A DNA stretch of 64,000 bases, taken from positions 501,001 through 565,000 of the forward strand of contig NZ_CP154874.1 of NCBI RefSeq assembly GCF_041729615.1. The letters run 5' to 3'. Below the pieces are notes generated by a model. It was not told the origin of the DNA and ran no database searches. It saw nothing but the letters and a program-made list of their open reading frames with translations. Numbering within the stretch: the stretch's first letter is position 1; every line of letters begins with the position of its first letter. Of this stretch, positions 22,268-30,062 are shown piece after piece. The position numbers and the translations under genes are program-made. The DNA is from Pseudomonas alcaligenes. GTDB taxonomy: Bacteria; Pseudomonadota; Gammaproteobacteria; Pseudomonadales; Pseudomonadaceae.

Positions 22268-23545
22268 ATGCATAGCCTGGAACAACTGCGCCGCGGCGAG
22301 CTGACCGGCATCCGCCGCCTGGACCTGGCCGCCGACCTCAGCGAGTTTCCCGAGGAGATCTTCGACCTGGCCGACAGCCTGGAGGTGCTCAACCTCAGCG
22401 GCAACCGCCTGCGCGCACTGCCCCACGACCTGTCGCGGCTACACCGGCTGCAAGTGCTGTTCTGCTCGGACAACCCCTTCGAGACCCTGCCGGAAGTGCT
22501 CGGCGACTGCGCCCAGCTGGAGATGGTCGGCTTCAAGTCCAACCGCCTGCGCGAGGTGCCAGCCGCCGCGCTGCCAGAGAAGCTGCGCTGGCTGATCCTC
22601 ACCGATAACCAGATCGAAGCACTGCCGGACGCCCTGGGCGAACGCCCGCGCCTACAGAAGCTGATGCTCGCCGGCAACCGCCTGAGCCAGCTGCCGCCAA
22701 GCCTGGCCGCCCTGCACCAGCTGGAGCTGCTGCGCATCGCCGCCAACCGCCTGGAGACCCTGCCCGACTGGCTGCTGCAGTTGCCGCGCCTGGCCTGGCT
22801 GGCCTTCGCCGGCAACCCGGGCAGCGACCGTGCCGAAGCCGCCGCGCTGGCCAGCCACCCGCAGGCGCCGATTGCGCGCGAGCAGCTGGTACTGGGCGAG
22901 CTGCTCGGCCAGGGCGCCAGCGGCCTGATCCATCGCGCGCGCTGGGGCGAGCGCGAGGTGGCGGTGAAGCTGTTCAAGGGGCAGATGACCAGCGACGGCC
23001 TGCCGCACAGCGAGATGGCCGCCTGCCTGTCCGCCGGTCGCCATCCGCAGCTACTGCCGGTGATCGGCCCGCTGCGGCCACAGCCCGGCCAGCCGGACGG
23101 CCTGTTGCTGGAGCTGCTGGAGCCACGCTTCGCCGTGCTGGCCGGGCCACCCTCGCTGGCCAGCTGCACCCGCGACTGCTACGCGCCCGAGCAGCGCTTC
23201 CGCGCCGAGCAGGTATGGGCCCTGGCCCGCGGCGTGGCCGCCGCGCTGGCGCACCTGCACGGGCGCGGCATCCTGCATGGCGACCTGTATGCCCACAACC
23301 TGCTGGTCGACGGCCTCGACTGCCGCCTCAGCGACTTCGGCGCCGCGTCCTTCTTCACCCCCGGCAGCGCCCAGGGCGCGGCGTTGCAGCGCCTGGAGAG
23401 CCGCGCCTTCGGCATCCTCCTGGAAGAACTGCTGCAACGCTGCGACGCACCGCCGGCACCCCTGCAGCAGCTGGCCGCCGACTGCCAGCAAGCGGCCACG
23501 CAGGAGCGCCCGGACTTCGCCGCGCTACTCGACCACCTGCAATAG
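22268..23545 (+). CDS. Leucine-rich repeat protein kinase-like protein
   Basis: The 425-residue protein joins six or seven leucine-rich repeats (about 30-195; e.g. LEVLNLSGNRLRALP, LRWLILTDNQIEALP) to a eukaryotic-like protein kinase domain (about 208-425). The kinase core looks intact: glycine loop GQGASG, ATP-lysine in VAVKLFK, catalytic loop HGDLYAHN (near residue 337) and SDFG (near 355). The HRD arginine is replaced by glycine. There is no signal peptide, so it is cytoplasmic. Homologs are known in Pseudomonas, but their substrate is unknown to me. It is the last gene of the RlmN-like / EEP operon. Confidence 0.87.
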   Translation: MHSLEQLRRGELTGIRRLDLAADLSEFPEEIFDLADSLEVLNLSGNRLRALPHDLSRLHRLQVLFCSDNPFETLPEVLGDCAQLEMVGFKSNRLREVPAAALPEKLRWLILTDNQIEALPDALGERPRLQKLMLAGNRLSQLPPSLAALHQLELLRIAANRLETLPDWLLQLPRLAWLAFAGNPGSDRAEAAALASHPQAPIAREQLVLGELLGQGASGLIHRARWGEREVAVKLFKGQMTSDGLPHSEMAACLSAGRHPQLLPVIGPLRPQPGQPDGLLLELLEPRFAVLAGPPSLASCTRDCYAPEQRFRAEQVWALARGVAAALAHLHGRGILHGDLYAHNLLVDGLDCRLSDFGAASFFTPGSAQGAALQRLESRAFGILLEELLQRCDAPPAPLQQLAADCQQAATQERPDFAALLDHLQ

Positions 23546-23602
23546 CACGCTCGCCAGACGCAGCCTGAGCAGCTGAACAAGCGCTGCCAGGCGCTGGAGG
23601 GT

Positions 23603-24382
23603 TCAGCCGGCGTACAGTCGGATGCCGCCGGGCTGGGCCAGCACGGTGGTGGGCGCCATCCCGATGATGCTGCGGAAGGTATGGCTGAAATGCGCCGAAT
23701 CGGTGAAGCCGGCGGCCACCGCGGCATCGGTCAGGCTCATGCCGCGCGCCACGCCGACGCAGGTGACGAACAGGCGGTGCCACTGGCGGTAGCGACGGAT
23801 GGGGATGCCGATCTTCTGGCGGAACAGCTGGGTCAGGCGCGGCACCGACAGGCCGACCCGCTCGGCGAGGTAGTCGATGGACTGATTGCACGACACGTCG
23901 GCCTTGATCAACTCCACCGCGCGGACGATGCGCGGATCGCAGGTGAACCCCGGCGGCACCAGACGCTCTGGGTTGATCAGGCGCTCCAGCCAGTCCCAGA
24001 TGGCCTCGGGGCCCGCGCTGCTGCGATGCAGCGCATCGAAGCGGCTGATCCACAAGGCCTCCTCGTCCAGGCCATGCAGCAACCCGGCTTCCTGCCTCGC
24101 CATGCGCGGCGCCAGCAGGGCGAAGTCTTCGCCGAACACGTCCAGGTAGCAGATCGCCACGCGCGAACCACGGCTGTCCACGATCAGCTCCAGGCCCGGC
24201 GGCAACAGGATGCTGCGACCGTACAGGCTGGTGCCCTGGCTGTGCAGCAGCAGTTCGTCGTCCAGGCTGATCAGCAGCATGGCGGCAGCCTGCGACAACT
24301 GCAGCGGCTCGCTGAAGGCACTGAGGTAGAAGGTGCGCTTGTCCCACAGGTACAGCAGCACCGGTGCATCGATGGCTGGCAT
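23603..24382 (-). CDS. AraC-family transcriptional regulator
   Basis: The protein of about 259 residues has an N-terminal cupin-like ligand domain and a C-terminal AraC double helix-turn-helix (about 160-255; IDYLAERVGLSVPRLTQLFR and AVAAGFTDSAHFSHTFR). The ATG at 24382 is chosen; an alternative at 24427 lacks a ribosome binding site. It is transcribed in the same direction as the upstream EamA-type exporter gene (105 bp away) and convergent with the LRR kinase. Its target and ligand are unknown. Confidence 0.85.
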   Translation of the reverse strand: MPAIDAPVLLYLWDKRTFYLSAFSEPLQLSQAAAMLLISLDDELLLHSQGTSLYGRSILLPPGLELIVDSRGSRVAICYLDVFGEDFALLAPRMARQEAGLLHGLDEEALWISRFDALHRSSAGPEAIWDWLERLINPERLVPPGFTCDPRIVRAVELIKADVSCNQSIDYLAERVGLSVPRLTQLFRQKIGIPIRRYRQWHRLFVTCVGVARGMSLTDAAVAAGFTDSAHFSHTFRSIIGMAPTTVLAQPGGIRLYAG

Positions 24383-24487
24383 GGACGTCTGTCGCCCTTG
24401 TTGTTTTTGTGGGCGCAGGGTTATCACAGCGGTGCAGAGGGGAAAAGCCCGTCGACACAGGAAGTTGCAACAAATGCGTCGTACTGC

Positions 24488-25411
24488 TCAGGGAGACTTC
24501 GTCGGTCGCAGCCGCGAAACGCCGAACAGCACCAGCGCCAGGCCCGCCATCTGGTAAAGCGACACCACCTCGCCGAGCAGTGCCCAGGACGCCAGGATGG
24601 TCAGCACCGGCCCCAGGTTGCCGATGGCCGCCGTGTGCGCGGCGCCCATGCGCTGCACGGCCAGCGCCATCCAGTAGATCGGCAGGGCCGTGGACAGCAG
24701 CGCCATCAGCGCCGCGTACAGCCAGACCTGCCCCGGCAGGCTGGCCAGTTGCGTCACGTCGCGGCTGAGCCCGTAGTGCGCCAGCACCATCAGCGCGGAC
24801 GCGCCGCCGGCCAGCCCGGCCAGGCGCATGGAACCCAGGCGCTGCACCGTCCTGCCGGTGCCGAAGTAGTACAGCGCATAGGTAACGGCGCTGGCGAACA
24901 CCCAGGCCGCGCCCTGCAGCACCTGCGTGCCGGCATCGCCCAGGTGCAGGTCATGGACGAAGGCGATGCCCAGGCCGGCGTAGCACAGCCCCATCGCCAG
25001 CAGGGTGCGCCGGCTCGGCGGTTCGCGCAGGGCCACGGCCTGGAACAGCAACACCAGGGTCGGGTAGGAAAACAGGATCAGCCGCTCCAGCCCCGCGCTG
25101 ATCGACTCCAGGCCGTAGAAATCGAAGAGGCTGGAGAGGTAGTAGCCGAGCATGCCGAGCAGCAGGATGCGCAGCACGTCCATGCCCCCGAGCGGGGCGT
25201 TGCCCGTGCCACGGCTCAGCCAGAGCAGCCAGGCGAACAGCGGCAGGGCCAGCCCCATGCGCATGGCCAGCAGGGTGATGGCGTCCACCGGGGCGGCCGC
25301 GTAGGCGAGCTTGACGAAGATGGCCTTGAGGCTGAAGCCGGCGGCGGACAATACGGCGAACAGGCGGCCATCGTTGAGCCAGAGGCGGTAGTGCAGGCTG
25401 AGGGCGTTCAT
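24488..25411 (-). CDS. EamA/DMT-family transporter
   Basis: The 307-residue protein has ten predicted transmembrane segments in two EamA halves, the standard layout of drug/metabolite transporter exporters. The second half ends with the typical LGEVVSLYQMAGLALVLFGV. It diverges from a LysR-family regulator, and the shared 100 bp hold the perfect inverted repeat ATTCTG-AA-CAGAAT, so it is the probable regulated target. The exported substrate is unknown; amino acid or metabolite efflux is the usual role. Confidence 0.87.
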   Translation of the reverse strand: MNALSLHYRLWLNDGRLFAVLSAAGFSLKAIFVKLAYAAAPVDAITLLAMRMGLALPLFAWLLWLSRGTGNAPLGGMDVLRILLLGMLGYYLSSLFDFYGLESISAGLERLILFSYPTLVLLFQAVALREPPSRRTLLAMGLCYAGLGIAFVHDLHLGDAGTQVLQGAAWVFASAVTYALYYFGTGRTVQRLGSMRLAGLAGGASALMVLAHYGLSRDVTQLASLPGQVWLYAALMALLSTALPIYWMALAVQRMGAAHTAAIGNLGPVLTILASWALLGEVVSLYQMAGLALVLFGVSRLRPTKSP

Positions 25412-25440
25412 GGGGATTCCGGCAGGCAAGATCCGCCTTT

Positions 25441-25454
25441 ATTCTGAACAGAAT
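25441..25454. promoter_or_regulatory. Inverted repeat, likely LysR operator
   Basis: ATTCTG AA CAGAAT has perfect 6-bp arms and lies between the divergent transporter and LysR genes. A half copy (CCAGAAT) recurs at 25464-25470. Size and symmetry suit a LysR-type binding site. Confidence 0.5.
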
Positions 25455-25511
25455 GCCTGGCTGCCAGAATCGCTATTTCATGAACACAGCCTTCTGCAAA
25501 GGAGAAAGCCC

Positions 25512-26411
25512 TTGCATTTCGATCTCGCCGACCTGCGCCTGCTCAGTGCCATCGCCGCCACCGGCAGCCTGAGCAAGGCGGCCGCCAGCGTACCGGTGGC
25601 GGTGTCCGCCGCCAGCACGCGCCTGCGCCTGTTCGAGCAACGCTGCGGGCTGAGCCTGTTCATCCGCAGGGCCGATGGCATGCAGCCGACCCCGGCCGGC
25701 CGCCTGGTGCTGGAACGCAGCCGCAGCGTGCTGGGCGAGGCAGAAAAGCTCAGCGCCACCCTGCGCGAGCTGGCCGGTGCCGAGCGCATCACCCTGCAGC
25801 TGGCCGCCACCACGGTGGCCAACAGTACCTTCCTGCCCGCCGCGCTCGGCCCCTTCCTCGCCGACTACCCGGAGATCGACCTGCAGCTGGTGGAGCAGAA
25901 GAGCAGCGAGATCCTCGAGGCCGTGCAGGCGGGCGAGTGCGAGATCGGCGTGTACGACGGCAACCTGCCCACCGGTGGCCTGCTCTCCCTGCCCTTTCGC
26001 GACGACAAGCTGGTGCTGCTGGTGCCGCGCCAGCATGCGCTGGCTGAACGACACATGGCGCCCCTGCGCGACGCCCTCGGCTATGCCTTCGTCTGCCTGC
26101 CGGCCGAGCGCGCCATGCAGCGCTTCATCGAGGGCATGGCGATGAAGTACGTGATGCCACTGAAGATCCGGGTGCGCGCGCCGAGCTTCGACGCCATCGC
26201 CCAGCTGGTGGCCCAGGACGTCGGTATCGCCATGCTGCCCGAGGCCGCCGCCAGCCGCTTCGCCCTGGAACTGCCGGTGCGCATCGTGCCGCTGGAGGAC
26301 GCCTGGGCCACCCGCGAACTGCGCCTGTGCATCCGAGGCTGGGAAGAGCTGTCACCCCATGCGCGGCAGCTGGTGAACTTTCTGGCCAGCGCCGCTCAGG
26401 CCCGCGGATGA
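25512..26411 (+). CDS. LysR-family transcriptional regulator, TTG start
   Basis: The 299-residue protein has the LysR winged helix-turn-helix (about 1-60; LRLLSAIAATGSLSKAAASV) and a periplasmic-binding-type effector domain (about 88-295). The preferred start is the TTG at 25512: AAAGGAGAAA lies 5-8 bases before it and the HTH then begins at the usual residue. Longer readings would cross the operator region. It likely controls the divergent EamA-type transporter through the ATTCTG-AA-CAGAAT repeat. It ends 4 bp from the convergent membrane protein gene. Confidence 0.87.
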   Translation: MHFDLADLRLLSAIAATGSLSKAAASVPVAVSAASTRLRLFEQRCGLSLFIRRADGMQPTPAGRLVLERSRSVLGEAEKLSATLRELAGAERITLQLAATTVANSTFLPAALGPFLADYPEIDLQLVEQKSSEILEAVQAGECEIGVYDGNLPTGGLLSLPFRDDKLVLLVPRQHALAERHMAPLRDALGYAFVCLPAERAMQRFIEGMAMKYVMPLKIRVRAPSFDAIAQLVAQDVGIAMLPEAAASRFALELPVRIVPLEDAWATRELRLCIRGWEELSPHARQLVNFLASAAQARG

Positions 26412-26415
26412 CGCC

Positions 26416-26820
26416 TCAGGCCGAGGAGCGCATGCCCGAGCGCCACAGCTGCACACCCAGCACCGTGACCACCAGAAGCACCGCGGCCAGCAGCAGATTG
26501 ATCGGCACGCCCAGTTCCCTCAGGGCCTCGCTGGCATAGACGTCGGTGCCGGGAATCACATAGGCGACGAACAGGCCCGGCCAGAAGCTGGCGGGCGCCA
26601 GTGCAGCCGCCCACACCTGCCCCCGCAGCAGAGCGGCCAGGGAGAACAGGCTCACCAGCAGCAAGGTGGTGAACTGCATGCCGATGTGGAACCGCGCGTG
26701 CCCCGGCCAGTCCGGATTGAACAGGTGGGTGGCGTTGAACACATCGGCAATCGCCACTATCAGCACCGTGGCGACTATGGCAAAGCCCAACAGGCTCTTG
26801 CCGAGGCCCTGACGAGTCAT
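26416..26820 (-). CDS. Four-helix membrane protein, DUF6640-like
   Basis: The 134-residue protein has four predicted transmembrane helices. After the first helix it carries ADVFNATHLFNPDWPGHARFH, which resembles the conserved segment of the DUF6640 family as I remember it; the assignment is moderate. It lies 11 bp downstream of the Old Yellow Enzyme gene and is surely co-transcribed with it. No function is known. Conserved histidines in the loop could bind a ligand or metal, which is speculation. Confidence 0.7.
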   Translation of the reverse strand: MTRQGLGKSLLGFAIVATVLIVAIADVFNATHLFNPDWPGHARFHIGMQFTTLLLVSLFSLAALLRGQVWAAALAPASFWPGLFVAYVIPGTDVYASEALRELGVPINLLLAAVLLVVTVLGVQLWRSGMRSSA

Positions 26821-26831
26821 GGCGCCCTCCC

Positions 26832-27911
26832 TCAGAGCGTCGGGTAGTCGATGTAGCCCGCGTCCTCGCCTCCATAGAGGGTGGCGCGATCGGCCTGGGC
26901 CAGTTCGGCACCGCGCGCATAGCGGGCCGGCAGGTCGGGATTGGCGACGAAGGGCGTGCCGAAGGACACCAGCGCGGCCTCGCCGGCCTTGAGTGCGGCC
27001 TCTGCGCTGTCGGCGTCATAGCCGCCGTTGGCGATCAGCGGGCTGTCGATCAGGGGGCCGAAGGTCGCCAGCACATCGCGCGGCCAATGGGGCAACTGAT
27101 CCAGCGGGAACAGTGCGCGCATCAGGTGCACATAGCCCGGGCGCAGGCCGTTCAGCTCGCCCAGCAGGTAGCTGTAGAGCGCCTGGGGATCGCTGTCGAT
27201 CATGCTGTTGAACGGGATCACCGGCGACAGCTTGATGCCCACCCGGGCGCTGCCCCAGACGTCGATCAGCGCCTGCATCACCTCCAGCACGAAGCGGCTG
27301 CGCTTGGCGATGCTGCCGCCGTACTCGTCGCTGCGCAGGTTGGCGGAATCCACCAGGAACTGGTTGGGCAGGTAGCCGAATGCCGCATGCAGCTCGACGC
27401 CATCGAAGCCGGCCCGCTTGGCATTCTCGGCGGCGCGGCGGTAATCGCCGATGATCGCGCGGATCTCGTCCAGGCCGAGTTCGCGTGGCACCTCGTAATC
27501 CTGCATGCCCTCCAGGGTGAAGTGCTGCTGGCCCTGGATCGCCACCGCCGAGGGCGCCACCGGCAGCACACCGCCACGCACGCTGGAGTGGCCGACCCGG
27601 CCGGTGTGCCAGAGCTGGGCGAATATCCGGCCGCCCGCCGCATGTACCGCCTCGGTGACCTGCCGCCAGGCGGCGATCTGCGCCTCGCTGTACAGCCCCG
27701 GGGTCAGCGGGCTGCCGATGGCATCCTCGGAGATGTTGATCGCCTCGCTGATGATCAGCCCGGCACTGGCGCGCTGCGCGTAGTAGGTCGCCGTGGAGGC
27801 GCGCGGAACCCCGGCGGCATCGGCCCGCGAGCGTGTCATCGGCGCCATCACCATGTGATTACGCAGCTCCAGGTCATGCAGGCGGGTCGGGCTGAGCAGT
27901 TGAGTCGGCAT
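26832..27911 (-). CDS. Alkene reductase / NADH:flavin oxidoreductase, Old Yellow Enzyme family
   Basis: The 359-residue protein is an FMN-dependent (beta/alpha)8 barrel: N-terminal NHMVMAPMTRSRA, AQLWHTGR, GFDGVELHAAFGYL and RSDEYGGS, then the phosphate-binding ANGGYD and SFGTPFVANPDL. Such enzymes reduce activated alkenes, nitro compounds or nitrate esters with NAD(P)H. In the substrate-anion site, where the family has His-x-x-Asn or His-x-x-His, this protein has H175 and F178, which may alter activity. The proton-donor tyrosine Y180 is present. It is divergent from a LysR gene. Confidence 0.9.
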   Translation of the reverse strand: MPTQLLSPTRLHDLELRNHMVMAPMTRSRADAAGVPRASTATYYAQRASAGLIISEAINISEDAIGSPLTPGLYSEAQIAAWRQVTEAVHAAGGRIFAQLWHTGRVGHSSVRGGVLPVAPSAVAIQGQQHFTLEGMQDYEVPRELGLDEIRAIIGDYRRAAENAKRAGFDGVELHAAFGYLPNQFLVDSANLRSDEYGGSIAKRSRFVLEVMQALIDVWGSARVGIKLSPVIPFNSMIDSDPQALYSYLLGELNGLRPGYVHLMRALFPLDQLPHWPRDVLATFGPLIDSPLIANGGYDADSAEAALKAGEAALVSFGTPFVANPDLPARYARGAELAQADRATLYGGEDAGYIDYPTL

Positions 27912-27940
27912 GGGCGGTTCTCCGGATTCTCGCAGAGGAA

Positions 27941-27993
27941 TATCTGACGTGAACGGATCATCTTCCTGCAGCCGTATAGGATAAAGTCAGATA
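27941..27993. promoter_or_regulatory. Widely spaced inverted repeat in OYE / LysR promoter region
   Basis: TATCTGAC (27941-27948) and GTCAGATA (27986-27993) are perfect 8-bp inverted copies 37 bp apart between the divergent genes. They may be paired half-sites for the LysR regulator or mirrored promoter elements; this is inference. Confidence 0.4.
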
Positions 27994-28003
27994 ATCAGAA
28001 TTG

Positions 28004-28025
28004 ATTGCTCCACTGATGGAGCAAT
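28004..28025. promoter_or_regulatory. Perfect 9-bp inverted repeat before the LysR start
   Basis: ATTGCTCCA CTGA TGGAGCAAT has arms that match at all nine positions. It lies just before the GGAAG ribosome binding site and the ATG at 28036. It suits an autoregulatory LysR operator, or an mRNA hairpin that limits translation. Confidence 0.55.
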
Positions 28026-28035
28026 GGAAGAGTCC

Positions 28036-28908
28036 ATGAAGCTGCTCAACGACATGGCGCTGTTCGTCGAAGTGATCAAGGCGAACAGCTTTCGCGGCGC
28101 CGCCGAGGCCATCGGCATGCCCAACTCCACGGTCTCGCGACGCATCGCCGAGCTGGAGCGACGCATCGGCCTGCGCCTGCTCAACCGCACCACCCGGCGC
28201 ATCGAGCTCACCGAGGGTGGACGCCTCTACTACGAACGCTGCCGGCGCATCGTCGACGAGGCGCGCCTGGCCCATGAGGAGATCTCCGAGCTGGTGGACA
28301 ATCCCAGCGGTCTGATCCGCCTGTCCATGCCCATCGACTTCGGCGTGGTCTACCTGGCACCGCTGCTGGCCGAGTTCGCCGAGCGCTACCCGCACATCCA
28401 GTTCGACCTCGACCTCACGCCCAGGCGCCTGGACCTGATCCGCGACCCGGTCGACCTGGTGATTCGCATCGGCCCCCTGCCCGACTCGCAGCTGATCGCC
28501 CGGCCGCTCGGCACGCTGCAGCGCAGCCTGTTCGCCAGCCCGTCCTACCTCGAGCGGCAGGGCCCACCGGGCAGCCCGGAGGCGCTGCTGCAGCACCAGT
28601 GCCTGCGCATGCTGGATGCCCCCTGGGTGCTGCAGAACGGCGCGCAGCAGCTGAGCCTAGCGGTCCACGGGCGCTACCTGCTGAACAATGTCGGCATGCT
28701 GCGCCGCCTGGCCCTGCTGGGCCAGGGCATCGCCATGCTGGTGGACGAAATGATCGCCGAGGACCTGGCCTGCGGCCGCCTGCAGCGCGTCCTGCCGGGC
28801 TGGCAAGCCCCGTCCCTGCCGGTCTACGCCATTACCGAGACACGCCTGTTGCCCGCCAAGGTACGGGTGCTGATCGACTTCCTCGGCGAGCGACTCAATC
28901 GCCGCTGA
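28036..28908 (+). CDS. LysR-family transcriptional regulator (divergent from alkene reductase)
   Basis: The 290-residue protein has an N-terminal LysR helix-turn-helix (FVEVIKANSFRGAAEAIGM; NSTVSRRIAELERRIG) and an effector domain of the DmeR/CrgA-like subgroup (LIRLSMPIDFG start). The ATG at 28036 is chosen because GGAAGAG lies 5-10 bases upstream; the ATG at 28024 lies within a perfect inverted repeat. Its position 125 bp from the divergent alkene reductase operon, with two inverted repeats between, makes that operon the likely target. Confidence 0.9.
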   Translation: MKLLNDMALFVEVIKANSFRGAAEAIGMPNSTVSRRIAELERRIGLRLLNRTTRRIELTEGGRLYYERCRRIVDEARLAHEEISELVDNPSGLIRLSMPIDFGVVYLAPLLAEFAERYPHIQFDLDLTPRRLDLIRDPVDLVIRIGPLPDSQLIARPLGTLQRSLFASPSYLERQGPPGSPEALLQHQCLRMLDAPWVLQNGAQQLSLAVHGRYLLNNVGMLRRLALLGQGIAMLVDEMIAEDLACGRLQRVLPGWQAPSLPVYAITETRLLPAKVRVLIDFLGERLNRR

Positions 28909-29065
28909 GAGGCGCCCATGTCGGCCGCAACTGCCGCGCCGGAGTCGCCGGCAGGATCATCAGTTCTTACAAGACGATGACGCCCGCGCGGTGCTTTCAT
29001 GGCCGCCACCTCCGCTGCTGTGTGCGGAGTTACAACAACAAAAAACGAACACACAGGTACACCTC

Positions 29066-30010
29066 ATGAAGAAGCTGCTCGTTCCGGCACTGGCCGTCCT
29101 CGGTCTGTGCGCCTCCCTCCCTGCTCTGGCCAACACCCAGGCGCAGACCAAGAACCCCATCGTCCTCGTCCCCGGCATCTTCGCCTTCGACACCATCGCC
29201 ACCATCGACTACTGGTACAAGATCCCCAGCGCCCTGCAGAGCCAGGGCGCCAAGGTGCACGTGCCGAAGATCAACGCCTTCGACAGCTCGGCCAAGCGTG
29301 GCGAGTCGCTGATCGCCCAGCTGGAACAGATCCGCGCCGCCTCCGGTGGCACGGTGAAGAAGTTCAACCTGATCGGCCACAGCCAGGGCGGCCTCACCGC
29401 CCGCTATGTGATGAACACCCGCCCCGACCTGGTCGCCTCGGTGACCACCCTCAACTCGCCGCACAAGGGCTCGCCGCTGGCCGACCTGGTGACCGGCGTC
29501 GCTCCGCCCAGCAGCCTGCAGGGCGTAGCCTTTGACGTGTTCGCCAACGCCGTGGGTAATCTGGTCAACCTGTTGTCGAACAACAGGAAGAGCCCGTCGG
29601 ACGTACGCGCCATGCTCGCCGAGTTCAACAAGACCGGCGCGGCGGCCAATAACGCGACCTACCCGGTCGGCATTCCCAGCACCTCCTGTGGCGAGGGCCC
29701 GGAGACCGCCAGCATCAAGGGCAACACGGTACGCATGTACTCCATGAGCGGTACTGCACCGCTGACCAACGTGCTGGACATCTCCGACCCGCTGTTCGGC
29801 GTCACCTACCTGGCCTTCGGCTTCAGCGAGACCAACGACGGTGTCACCGGTCGCTGCTCCAGCCACTTCGGCAAGGTGCTGAAGGACAACTACTTCATGA
29901 ACCACCTGGACATCACCAACCAGGTCCTGGGCCTGGTGTCGCTGTTCGAGACCAATCCGAAGACTCTGTACCAGACCCAGGCCAACCGCCTGAAGAACCT
30001 CGGCCTGTAA
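29066..30010 (+). CDS. Secreted triacylglycerol lipase, family I
   Basis: This is a foldase-dependent Pseudomonas lipase that hydrolyses triacylglycerols outside the cell after type II secretion. The 314-residue precursor has a signal peptide ending at ALA near residue 22. The catalytic triad is S106 in GHSQG, D258 and H280 (family positions), and C208 with C264 can form the single disulfide of this group. The start follows AGGT; a 25-codon longer reading is rejected since it precedes the signal peptide. The lipase-specific foldase gene follows after a 13-bp perfect hairpin. Confidence 0.95.
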   Translation: MKKLLVPALAVLGLCASLPALANTQAQTKNPIVLVPGIFAFDTIATIDYWYKIPSALQSQGAKVHVPKINAFDSSAKRGESLIAQLEQIRAASGGTVKKFNLIGHSQGGLTARYVMNTRPDLVASVTTLNSPHKGSPLADLVTGVAPPSSLQGVAFDVFANAVGNLVNLLSNNRKSPSDVRAMLAEFNKTGAAANNATYPVGIPSTSCGEGPETASIKGNTVRMYSMSGTAPLTNVLDISDPLFGVTYLAFGFSETNDGVTGRCSSHFGKVLKDNYFMNHLDITNQVLGLVSLFETNPKTLYQTQANRLKNLGL

Positions 30011-30015
30011 TACGC

Positions 30016-30047
30016 GCGGGCATGGCGCCTGTCAGCGCCATGCCCGC
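30016..30047 (+). other. Perfect 13-bp hairpin between lipase and foldase genes
   Basis: The arms at 30016-30028 and 30035-30047 pair without mismatch around a six-base loop; there is no T tract, so it is unlikely to terminate transcription. It may protect the lipase mRNA 3' end and set the lipase to foldase ratio, which is inference. Confidence 0.7.
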
Positions 30048-30062
30048 CACGAGGAGCGTTCG

